Shown: positions 1 through 12,500 of the stretch, one piece after another
How positions within the stretch are numbered: position 1 is the first letter of the stretch
How the letters are laid out: every line of letters starts with the position of its first letter
Assembly (NCBI RefSeq): GCF_021730395.1
Contig: NC_069376.1
Location: forward strand, 18,757,001 to 18,821,000
DNA: 64,000 nt
Direction of reading: 5' to 3'
From: Mercenaria mercenaria
Lineage: Eukaryota; Mollusca; Bivalvia; Venerida; Veneridae
Notes under the pieces: generated by a model
Seen by the model: only the letters and a program-made list of their open reading frames with translations
Told to the model about the DNA's origin: nothing
Database searches by the model: none
Translations under genes and position numbers: made by a program

Positions 1-200
1 CCTGATAATTTAGTACAATTGACTGCTCTGTCATTCAATTTAAGCAACAGCATTTATTATTCAAAGGAGTGTTCACTAAATATTTACCGACAGAATAGCG
101 AACAGTGCAGACCATGATCAGCCTGCACGAATGTGCAGACTGATCCTGGTCTGCACTGGCCACAAAGGCAAAATCACTTCTTGCCAGCAGGCTGAAGGTT
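1..200 (-). repeat. MITE of the CCCTTAGCCTGCT family, cut by the window edge
   Basis: Contains the GTGCAGACTGATC / GACCAGTGCAGAC palindromic core and ends in GCCAGCAGGCTGAAGG, the reverse complement of the start of the element at 770-974. Its left part is outside the window. Lies in the last visible Argonaute intron. Confidence 0.6.
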
Positions 201-581
201 ACTATACTCACATTGTGTATATTTAGGCCATTTCAATATACATTGGTTATGGCAAAGTTCAGAACTCTGTCAGCCATCAAGCAATGTGCAAGAAGATTCA
301 ATGTGCATCAAATCTTTAAGCATGGGCAGGAACATATGTAAAGCACCTGTGTAGCGCGACCTCAATTTTTCAAGACAGACGGATAGTGTCCCAAGTATCC
401 ACACGTCGAGAAAGAATTTTATCTCGAATCAGGATTTCAAACCAAAGACACCAAGATTATGCCAAAAGAAGTACAAAACCTTTCTAACTGGACGGAGGGT
501 GTCCACATCAAAGAATTAAAAGAATATAGGAATATACTATCACTTGTGTGCTGTGATTAAAGGGTAACTTATTTGAGAAAC

Positions 582-3500
582 CTTGATCATGGTCGATGTC
601 TGGTTGTCTGTTAACTTCTTTATACATCTTTGGCCTCCAACAACATTGCACACCTGTAAATACAAATGAAATACATTTACAGACACTGCTAATGCTTGAA
701 AATTGTAAAGAATTTTGTTTTTTGCTTTTAGTGAACAGATGAACTTGTCTAAGCAGCCATCTTTATTAACCCTTAGCCTGCTGGCAGCAAGTGATTCTGC
801 CTTTGCGACCAGTGCAGACCAAGATCAGCCTGCACATCCGTGCAGTCTGATCATAGTCTGCACTGTTCGCTATTCAGTCAGTATCTTTTTGGCAAGGACC
901 CCTTTTAACAGTTAATGGAACTCTCCGAATTGAAAGATGGACAAGTTCATTATAGAAATTTAGCAGGGTAAGGGTTAAGCAGCTACTTGCCTTAAGCAGC
1001 AAGTCAATTAACTTCCCAATATGTTTTAATTTCAACTTAAGCAGCTGCCCTTATTTAAGCAGGCTGTTTGCTCGGCTCCCTTGACTGACTGCTTTATACA
1101 AGTTTTTATACTGATTAATCTAAATTTTATTGTACTAGATTTTCAAGGTTTATGGATCATTCTCAAAATCTTTTGTATGGGAATGTTTATGATTCAGATT
1201 CTGAACAGAACTAGTACCCTACAAACTGAGTGGCTAACATTTCACTTTTAGCTAAGTTATTATAAACAGTAATAAGACATACTTAGCAACTGCAAAAACC
1301 ACTATTACATATCACACTTAACTCTTCACATTTATTTCCTCATAAACTTATAAAAAGCTCAGGGTCCAGTTGTTCGAAACATTAACGGGCTGTTAAACTA
1401 ACCGCCTGTTAAATTTCAGTTCAAAATACTGTGTGTGTTTGTTTGGGTTTAACGTCTTTTTCAACAATTTTTCAGTCATATAAACGACGGTGTCTACTTT
1501 TGTAGCAGTGAGCACAATGCCCATTTTTATAGTGCTGCCTCACTGGAATATCACGCCGTAGACACGTGGCATGATACCCCACCCAGTCACATTATACTGA
1601 CACCGGGCTGACCAGTCCTAGCACTATCCCCTTAATGCTGAGCACCAATCGAGGAAGCTGCTAGTACCATTTTTTACGTCTTTGGTATGACGCGGCCGGG
1701 GATCGAACCCACGACCTCCCGCACTCGAAGCGGACGCTCTACCACTAGGCTACCGAGGCGATATGTTCAAAATACTAACCTTCAGGGCTTCGGAAATTTG
1801 CCGGTTTGTCGGTTTTGGACCGATTTTTGACTTTTCAGACCGATTCGTGAAGTGAAAAAACGAAAAAAATCGGTCCCGTAAAAATGGAGAAAAGTATAAA
1901 TTTCGGTCTGATATCTCAATACACGATCACCTGCCAAGTAGGAAATTGTTGGTCGCACCTTCAGATAATCAATAAACAAGTCAATCGGTCTGATTGTCAC
2001 TTTGATAATCGGTCCGTAATTAGCGCGTGACGCAATCAGTGCTCGCGCGGCACATCCTTTAATGTTTGCAGACAGCCGACTGCGATGTATTAAACATTTT
2101 TGACTGGTTTCCTAACGTTTCTGACTGGATCCAAATCATTTCGACGGAGATCCACTTCTTTTATTTAGAATCCGACGGATGGTTTATTTCAAAAGGCTAT
2201 GTTTGATCACGGTAATCAAAGAAGTATAAAATACATTATTTTTTATAGCTCTTTGCGGTAACAAACAAATGGTGGCTGCATTTAATCAAAGGGCTATAAT
2301 TGTACATTATAGGTCTTTGATTTAATGAGACATCACACGGAAAACCGATAAAAATAATTTTTATAATTACTTGATTTGAAAAAATTACATGATTCATTTG
2401 TTGGGGCTCCTGTTGAAACAAATGCAGAAAATCGTCTTTGCAACCCAACTGTACAAAAAAGAAAAAAATGGACGGGCAACCACGAATGATAAAGAAAACT
2501 GGAGTGGCACTGTTTATCAAATCGGTCTTTTAAAAAACGTTTCAAAATGAAATTTTGTTTACATCAGAAGAGCACATATAACAACAAAATGTAGTTGCTT
2601 ACTGAAGTACAACGTAAGTGAAAAGAAATATCCGTGGCCAACCCGCGTGACGTGTTGGTACTATACATGCGGGAAATTTGATCTCAGCGTTCAAATAACG
2701 TACACATTCGGTCCGCGGCAGAGTATTCTTTAAATACTGAGGCTGTTTAGCAGAGAATATGTGTCGTGTAACTCACTTTGACACATTGTATTTTATAGAA
2801 TTCCGTCAAAGAATGAGGAAACATCACAAAGTATCTGCCGTGTATAAGGTATCGAAGTCACGTGCGTTGGCTTTTAGACTAGTTACGCACACGGTGTCAA
2901 TGCCTCGTATTATCTCGGAAAAACATCGAAATTTAAACAAAGTAACGATCACACATAACACTGAATAACTGTCTTCATCGTATGGTAAAGCGCGGTGACT
3001 GGTAACTCAGTTTTAATGCATGACATGCTTATTTCTTTACCCTATCACGTTTTACAAAATATGTAATATTGGGAATGCGATGGGTGGGGTCAGGATTTTC
3101 GTTTCGGACCGATTGAGTTACCAAAATTTCCGGAGCCCTGCTAACCTTGGTGGGAAACACTAGTATGTTTTCATTTTACTGTAAAGACGTTTTAGTGTTC
3201 ATAATCCTTAACTCGTACATTTGTTTTTCTAAGTTTTCTAAAATGTCAAATATAACTCTAAAAGTTAATCGACTGTAAGCTTAATCGCCTGTTAAAGTTT
3301 CGAACAACTGGGCTCTGTTTGTTACTTATTAAACAATCATCGCCACCAAGTGATTTCTCATCTGATTTACAATGGGTCAGAGTTCAGATGCAAAGGAAGC
3401 AACCCTTTGTTGGTGAAGAAAGACCCCAGGTGTCCCTCCCTGCATTATTTCATCACCAGTGGGCACCTGGGTAGAACCACCGACCTTCCGTAAGCCAGCT

Positions 3501-6500
3501 GGATGACTACCTCACATGAAGAATTCAACGTCGCGGAGTAAGGCTCGAATCCACATCGATGCGGGGCAAGTGATTTGAATTAAGCAACCGTAACCACTTG
3601 GCCACGGAGACCCCTTCATTAGTGTAACTGACCAAAAATCAAGGAACAGAGGATTAAGATGGCTTACTTCAAGGGGTAGATATGTATGTTTTTGTTCTTG
3701 TCCTACTTGTAGACATGGTAGATGTGGGTAATTCAACTTCATCTTGTACCTCTCTAGGAAATATCTGGCCACTGTACACTCCACAGTCTGCCCTGAATCC
3801 AGCTGCAGTGGGAAACTGAAACAAAAATTTCAAATCATCACAATGCAATTCTCGCCTGTTTTTTAATTGTTTTTAATTGTGATTTTCCCCTTCTAACTGG
3901 CCCTTCGAACATTCTCAGTGCTGACAAAAAACTGTATCATATTTCTATATTCAAGATTCTTCCTTTAGTCTAGTTGGTATTTTTAATATATGTATATTAG
4001 TATATTCTAAATATAATTATATGTCACTTTGGTGTCTGCTAAAAAAATGTCAGGTGAATTAATCAGGTCTCTCCCTACTCGTTCAATATACATGGGTATG
4101 AACAGAATGTTTGGTAAGAGTTTTACCTACATTTATGTAGACCTACACTGGATAAAAACGATGATATTCTAAAATTTGGCACATCAAATTTGATGCTCAT
4201 TAAAATGCAATAGAATAATCTCCTGTACAATATACATTCTTGTATAAGTATAAATCTGATCTCCTCTGATATCTCAGTTGTGAATGGCTGGTATTTAACT
4301 CGACTACTATTTCTGGATCTAATAGAATCAGAGGTAGACAAATCTTGCCTTCTGTCAAATGGCCACAAGGAACATAGGTATGCCTTAGTAGGAGGTTCAG
4401 TGGTTCCTGGACTGGTCTACAAATGCCAGCAATTAAGGTTTGGTTTGTGGTTGCTGCCGATATCCAAGCTTCACTGGCAGCTGATTTATTTAAACTTGTA
4501 CTTTTTTGTTGTAGTTTCAGCCTAGACTGGATGCTGGTGAGGTATATATGACACCTACGGATGTGTCTTGACTGGAATCAAGTTGTTCCAATTATTCCAG
4601 ATAGGGACTTTAGTCAACTATCCATGCCAAACAAGAAACATTCACACTGCCTTGCTTGGGGATCCAACTGGTGACCTCACTCTGAAGTCTTGTGCATTTT
4701 CGACCGAGTTGACGGGGATAACCTGCTTACAAATCTGAATCTACATTTGTGACAGCATCTTCGCTATGTATCAGACTCTGAAAACCAAAACTGAACTTAC
4801 GACTGTGTCTGTGCTGGTCTACGTGTTACATTGCATACCCTGTACTTTCTTTTCATGTTTCCACAGTGTGTGATCTCCACCTTCAAACCTGTAATATATT
4901 CACAGTACTTTTCAATTTCCCGACATAGGGATGAAATTAACCAAAAACCTCAAACTTTTAACAAAATTACTATTTTTACATATACTTGACCAAATCTTGA
5001 CATTTATTTTATATCTTTGCTTTCCTAAAGTGGAAATCAGCTTAAAAGACGGAGAATCACATCCCAGCAAAAACAGGTCGTTTTTGTGTTTCCGTTAAAC
5101 TGTTTCTAAATTTTTATTCCTTAACCTAGTTCCTACACTTAGGGGACAATGTATTGTCAATTAAGAGATGCATGACAATAAGCACTGTTGTTGACTGGTC
5201 TATACATAATTCTGCTTGGCTAAACTCAAAATTTGGAAGAAACAACAGCTGTCACTAATGGTGACAAATGCCCCTGCAGCACCTTGATCTTTGACCTGGT
5301 GACCTTGACTTTTGACCCCAGTCAGTAGGGGTTGTGTACTCAATAAGTACTATCAGCATGTGATGTTTGAAGGTCCTGGGTGCGGTGGTTCGCAAGTAAA
5401 AGGCCTTCATGCAAAAAGTTAATGTTGGCCCCTGTGACCTTGACCTTTGACCCCAAAGTCAGTAGGGGCCGTGTACTCAATAAGTACTATCAGCATGTGA
5501 AGTTTGAAGGTCCTGGGTGCAGCGGTTCGCGAGTAAAGTGCCTTCATGCAAAAAAATAATGTTGGCCTCTGTGACCTTGACCTTTGACCCAGTGATCCCA
5601 AAGTCAGTAGGGGTCATGTACTTAATAAGTACTATCAGCATGTGAAGTTTGAAGGTCCGGGGTGCAGCGGTTCGCGAGTAAAGAGCCTTCATGTAAAAAG
5701 TTAACATTGGCCCCTGTGACCTTGCCCTTTAACCTAGTGACCCCAAAGTCAGTACGGATCGTGTACTTAATAAGTACTATCAGCATGTGAAGTTTGAAAG
5801 TCCTGTGGTTTGCAAGGTGACCCCGAAGTCAGTAGGGGTAGTGTACTCAATAAGTACTATCAGCATGTGAAATTCGAAGGTCCTGGGTGCAGCGGTTCGC
5901 GAGTAAAGAGCCTTCATGCAAAAAGTTAACTGCCCCTGCGACCTTGACCTTTGATCTGGTGACCCCAAAGTCACCAGGGATCGTGTACTTAATAAGTACT
6001 ATCAGCATGTGAAGTTTGAAGGTCCTGAGTGCAGTGGTTCGCTAGTAAAGTGTCTTCATGCAAAAAGTTAACATTGTGACAAACGTACGAACGAACAAAC
6101 AAACTAACGAACTGACGGACAGTTGAAAACTAATATGCTCTTGAATTTATTTATTATGTCATGTAACAAACACTTATCATTCTTTTTTGTATAAATTTCC
6201 GGTTGAGAATCCAAACTAATGGCCTCAATCCTTTGGATCTTTGGCAATAGTTTTGACTATTCACTTGCAGGCCTTTCAATATATGTGTTTTGGTTAATCT
6301 GGGCAGAAAACAGGAACAAACAATTAGCAGGAAAATACTGAAAATCTGGAAGTTGATAACAAAATAGGTTTACCTCTTATTTCTTTAGTGAACTTCACTC
6401 TTTGTGAATCAGTGAGTGGACGTTTTTGTTCTGACATATCTTTCATGTCTAATACCTCACACATAAACTCTATCACCGGCTGTGCTTTGTAAAATGCTGT

Positions 6501-9500
6501 TGCTGACACTGGAAAACACAAAAACACACAAAGTTAATAACCTTCCAAGTACTGTTCTTTTACCTGACCCACTGAAATTTGGGTAGGTGTGCATGTAATT
6601 TTTTCTTTTCTCCTTTTTTTCATTCTAATTTTTACTTCATGGAAAAAGTGTCATAAAAGGTGAATATAGATGAGCTATAAATCAACTTCTATGAATGGAT
6701 TTTAACAAATTATACCAAAACATATCTAAAATTCACTTCTGAGAAAAATAAATCAAGATGACAGAAAAAGCAACAATAGGGTCAGAGCTCAATATTAATT
6801 TGTTTGGTTGGATTTAACATCACACTGACATATTTAGTGGTTATATATTGACTTTCCATCTTTTGACGGTGGAGGGAGACACCAGGTGCCCCCTCCAGAC
6901 ATTATTTCATTCAGAGTAACTGCTTAGAAACACCGACCTGTAGCCAGCTGGATGGCTTCCTCGCACAAAAAATTCTATGCCTAATGCAAGACTCAAACCC
7001 ACATTGGTAAGGTGCAAATAATTTAAAGTCAGCAAACTTAACCACTTGACCACTAAGGTTCCTCTCAATTTTAAGGTATTTTGGGTAAACCCTAGTATTT
7101 TTGTGTTTGGCTTAATAAAATACTGGTTATTATAAATGGTGAAACCTTACCATCAATATTAAGCATCATTTTCCACAGTGAAGGCCGTACACTCTGATGG
7201 AAACCGAACCACACCTCCCTGCCACCTCCTAGGGGATGGTCGTAGCCCTCTGGCGGTGAGAAAAACGAACGGCCAACTGGTGTGTAACTAAAATATACAA
7301 ACATTGAAACATATACCGTAATCCTTCGATTACAATACACACATTTTTTACCAATTTTCCCATTTCCACTAAGGAGTGTGTCATATAGGGTGTCAAACAG
7401 TTTTTCCCAGCTTTGAAACACCGCAAACGCCAGACAAATTTTGGTCAGCCGGTAGTGTTTATATTTTTGATTACCTCCTACTGAAGAGCATTTTCATCAG
7501 CTGGGTCTAAAAGCAAGTACCGGACCGAAAGGGACCTGACCTACGGTGATAAAATGTTGGTTTTAAATTTTAGTGTTTCTAATTATTATCATTATTGTTT
7601 TCTTTCAGGGGCTACTTTAATAAATAAATTGCATTTAAAACAGTTGAAAGTTTCTTTAACTCTCGGTCAATTATTCTAATCAATGCGATCGGCCGTATAT
7701 TGTTACACAAACCACTGATTAAGAGTGATTTTCACCTTTTGGTGTGCCCATTATTATGAGGTTTGTTTGCACATTCAGAGCAAAAAGTCAAAAGTGTATT
7801 CTGGAATCCTTATTCTGGACATATATCTTGAATACTAGTGAACCAGTCAGCAGAAATAATGAACCAGTCAGAAGAAATAGCCAACCGTGTCAAACATCTA
7901 ACTAAATTTTGATATCTTTTTTCTTTACGATTTTCAACTAAGTTACATTTAGCTGTTAAAATAAGTCATTCCACGTGACAGAATGCTGCAATAAAAACAT
8001 GATTAAATCTACACCAAAGCAATAACATATATTTTGAATAAAAAAATAATGGCCGCCATGCAAAGCATATAGTGCATCTGTACAGTGAAATACCGCTTGC
8101 TCCAGCATTGATGGCTCAGGCAGTTCATGTGGCCCAAAGCTGTCTATCTTAAGATCCCAAAAAAAACCCTGACTTACTCAATCCTTTTCCTCATTTTTCC
8201 ACACAACCTCGAGCAATCAAGCACTATACGGTATGGTTGATTATTTAAAAATAATCCCCCCCCCCCCCCCCCAGCTTGACAAAGTTATGGGATTATATAA
8301 TCTTATGACAATCCTGACCTCAATTTGACTTCGACCGTAATGTCTGTATTTGAGGGATCTTAGTATGTGCCAACTTTTGGACAAGTCAGAGGCATTCCCT
8401 CTTCTTCAATATAAATTTTCTAACAAACACGTTTCCAATCAGTAAGTGGACAAAATCCTAATTCCCGAACTTGCCAATGCTAGGATATGCATACTAGCAT
8501 ATAGAGGACTTAGAGCGATATCTGCTACTATTTCTATTTACAGATAGACCCGTTTCGCTCTAAGTCCTCGATATGCATGTAAATATATGTATGGAATTCA
8601 CTACAGCAGCAAGTAGTGGGTAAAAATGAAACATATTAATTAATTATAGTTAAATATGAGAACAAACAATCAGCTGTGTTAGTAATGTGTAACACTATAT
8701 AACATGCAACATAACATACATATATACTTAACATTCACTTTTGGAAACCAGACTTTCAAATGAGCGAACAGTATTTATTTTAGTCTACCGAGGCCTAATT
8801 TGGCACCAATTCTGTCTCCAAAAACTTTTTATGCCCATTGTTGACAAAAATTCCATTTAAAAACAGATTAATCAAGAAAGTTTTTTATTACAAGGCAACT
8901 TTCCCTGTACTTTTGTTGTTCCTGTAACATACAAATGCTGCACACCAACAAATGAACTTGACATGGTGTCAGACAGTTGTCACTAAAAACATATATCTGA
9001 ACCCACAACCTGCTGTCTGGTGGTCTTGTGGTTAACATACTAAGCAGAAAAGGCAAACACAAGATATTTTAACCCACTAAGCCATATCTGCAGGCTATTT
9101 AACACTAACTTTCATTTGAAAATTGTAGTTTCCATTACAATTTGTGACAAAAAACAAGCACTTACATACAAAAAATGAGAAAGTTACAGTGTTCTTGGTT
9201 CATATGTATTTCACCTGACTTACTTCATGCTCGGGAGGTGTCGCATGACAACGTCCAGTGCCTGCGTCGACTCTATAGGGATGCTCTGACACCGCCCATT
9301 TAGTGCGTCCTCCAATGCACTCAAACTAACCTGACCAATCCATCGTATTGTTACTTTAAAAATTCTATCCTTGCCTTCCCCCGGGAGAGTTAACTCAAGT
9401 TCCACCTGAGAAAATGTACATAAAACAAACAACCACTTAACGACAAACAACACAAGCTGTTAGTGTTTTGTGTGTGAGGTTTTCAAACAAGGGAAGTTAC

Positions 9501-12500
9501 TCACGTTAGACTTGGCAAATGTCGCATTATGACATCAAGGGCTTGGACAGATTCAAAAGGGATGGGAAGCCCTCTGCCCTCGAGGGCTTCCTCCAGTGCG
9601 TATAGGGAAACTTGCGCCATCCATTTTATTTGTATGGTAAACACCCGGTCTTTCCCTTCTCCGGGTAACGTAACCTCAAGCTCAATCTAAGGAAAAACAG
9701 AGAAACAGCAATTATTACATACGTATTTTCAATCTCTGTGTATTCACAATAGGACTTGAGATGTCAGTATTTTTCCATACTGACGATGAATTTCATATTT
9801 GGTGCGTGACGTCGTTTTTATGTGTCGTCTCGTTGAGTTGTTTATCTACCGCGATAATTTTCATTTCAACTTTGGCTATAGGACGATTTATTCCTCTTTA
9901 TGATATAACCATAAACGAGAAAATGCGTATGTAATAAAAAGATCATTAGCTTTGCATTGAGAAATATGCACTATTTCTCTCGCGGAACGATACCACACTC
10001 TCAAGTTGCGCAATATCTCTGCTGCAGAACTTGTGCATATTTCTCGTTACAAATCTATTAACCTATAATCGTGTCCAGTATAATTTTCTTCTACACCCGG
10101 AGAAATGAAATACATACATCGCATACAAACCAATCCATATTCTCAGCATTTACCCGCCACCTTTGAAATATAAAGATTTATAAGAGGGATGACCAACAAT
10201 TTTTTTGTAAATATTTAAAATATTTCACCTTGACCTACATTTTATAAAGACACACATTCTGAAAAAAGTTTTATGAAGATTAGGTATAACATGTGCCTCA
10301 AGTGTGTTAACAAGGTTTTTCTGTGATATGACCAAATAACCTAGTTTCAGACCTAAGGTGACCTATTTTTAAACTAACTGCCATAGAGACAAATATTCTG
10401 ACAAAGACTTGTAGATGAAGAGCTGGTAGAAAATGTGGCCTGACCAGTGTACATTAGATTTTTCTTTAAAATCACTTTTCTTTAGATAACATGCTTTCAA
10501 ACCTGACCAAAATTTCACACAAAAACAATCCGACCATATTTCATGAAAATCAGGAAGAATTTCATTAAAATTATTTTCTAAGATTTGACCTTGTAACCTA
10601 GTTATTGACCTCAGGAACTGATCCCAATATATAAACAAACAAGAAAATACTGGTAAAACAGATGGAAGCTCCCCGAAAAATTGCATCTTAAAAGCTCAAA
10701 TTCATCGACTGGGAAAATATGAAATGAAAGGGCTCAACACAAATATGGCAAGTATTTTCTTTTTGTAAGATGTACAATATGTTGAATGCCATGAAAGTGT
10801 ATGAAAATTGTAATATGTACTTTCTTCCCTTGTAGAAACACTATCTTGATATCAATATACAACAGACAAATTTCTTAATGGCAACAAAAAGGAGAAATTT
10901 TTTAGCTATCAGGAAATAAAAGCTGTTTGGATGTAAACTGCCTTAATTATAAATATTTAATGATCGTTAAATATATTGCTCTATGGTGTATTGGTCAAGA
11001 CAGCCAAAAAGTTTCTATTACCACGGCGGCATAGGTTTGATTCCCGACTCGGGCATCTTTTTTTTTCATATCTCATTGGAAATCCAAGGCTTTTTCTGTC
11101 CATTATATTGACTGATCCATTTCTGTTTAGTTCGAAATTCTATACTATCTTTCCTCACGAGAGAAAAGGAAAAATAGCCTTTTCTCAATGGAGAAAAGTT
11201 TGAGAGCCAGTAATTTGCCTCTTACCTTATCTTTGCCAATAGGCAGTGGGTCTCTACTGTACAGGTTTTTCCTTCCATCAAATACAGGTTTAGCTCCCTG
11301 AAAAATCTTTGTTCCATATGCGTTTACCATTGTCTCAATGATCTCTCTGAAATGTAATAACAAAATTTTGATTCATCGCACAGCACCCTACTTTCTTTTC
11401 AATTATTGGAATAATACAGGTAATTATCATGAAAATATTTAATTTCGTAGGCATGAAGTTTTATAGTTTTGGCTGAAATGGCTATCAAATAGGGTAATGA
11501 ATCTGTGGATTTTAAGTTTTCAGTGTTAAATTAAAAGGGATTTGTGTGTTCAAAACGGTATAATTTTCTGGACTGATACCGTCACAAATTCAAGGAAAAT
11601 TCGCCCGCATGAATCTTTAGTGATTTTTTTCACAGTTCAAAAAACAGCTCATGAATATTTTGAAGATCATCAACATTTTGAGTAATTACGGTACCTGTTG
11701 ACCCGACGGGGACACTTGTCTGGGGTGATGGAGATGTCATAGTGGTGAATGACACCTTTAGGTATTCTCACTTGAAAATGGTTAGCACGTAGAAGGATTG
11801 GACGTCCATCAGTCCCAGTGTTGGGTCTTGGTGGGCAGGTAAAATCTGGTGGTGCAGGAACTGGTGGTCCAGGTGGGCCTGGTGCCGGAGGTGGAAGCAT
11901 ATCCGACGGCAGCCCAGGGAATGGCAGACTTGGTGGTGGTACTGAAATTATAACAAACAGCATAAACCAATACTACGAAAGCTCAAATCGTCTTCTTACT
12001 GACAAAATGTGTTAAAAAAAGTAATTAATTTATTACGTAAATAAGTAAGTAATGACTATTTCTAGATGTTACACACTGGGTTCTCCTATTTACCATGTGG
12101 CCTCAAAGTTATAAGGTAAAACTGTAAGCACTGCAACAGAATAAACGAGCCACACCATGAACAAACCAATATAGTGCATTTGCTACCAGCATTGATCCAG
12201 ACCAGACTGATGCGCAGTCTGGTCAGGATCCATGCTGTTCGCTAACAAAGCCTATTGCAATTAGAGGAACCGTTAGCGAACAGCATGGATCCTGACCAGA
12301 CTGCGCGGATGCGTAGGCTGGTCTGGATCCATGCTGTTCGCAAATGTACTATATTGGTTTTCGGCGCGGCTCAAACTAATTTACATTTCAACGGAAGCAA
12401 TAAAACTAATTTTCGTCAAGTTACATAAAAACAGAACTAACACTGGCACTCAAAGATTGTTTTCTGTTTTGCACAGTTTTTCTATTTCTACAGTGTATCA

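Larger units (their letters stand above)
1362..3314. mobile_element. host MITE carrying nested SINE and hAT insertions
   Basis: The outer inverted ends are CCAGTTGTTCGAAAC (left, from about 1366) and GTTTCGAACAACTGG (right, to about 3312), with GCCTGTTAAA repeated just inside both. The interior is split by a SINE (1431-1764) and, immediately next to it, a hAT-like element (1783-3140). Removing both with one copy of each duplication restores a short MITE of roughly 240 bp. Confidence 0.7.

Noticed and set aside
2236-2968. Short ORFs inside the hAT-like element.
   Set aside because: None shows a BED finger or hAT dimerisation motif, so no transposase can be claimed.
5419-5974. Three overlapping minus-strand ORFs with repeated [20 protein letters not shown] peptides.
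   Set aside because: They are translations of the tandem repeat in an intron, not a repeat protein.
10977-11060. tRNA-like stretch with GTTTGATTCCCGACTCGGGC in an Argonaute intron.
   Set aside because: Only the 3' half resembles a tRNA; the 5' half does not pair. Probably an old SINE fragment, too weak to list.
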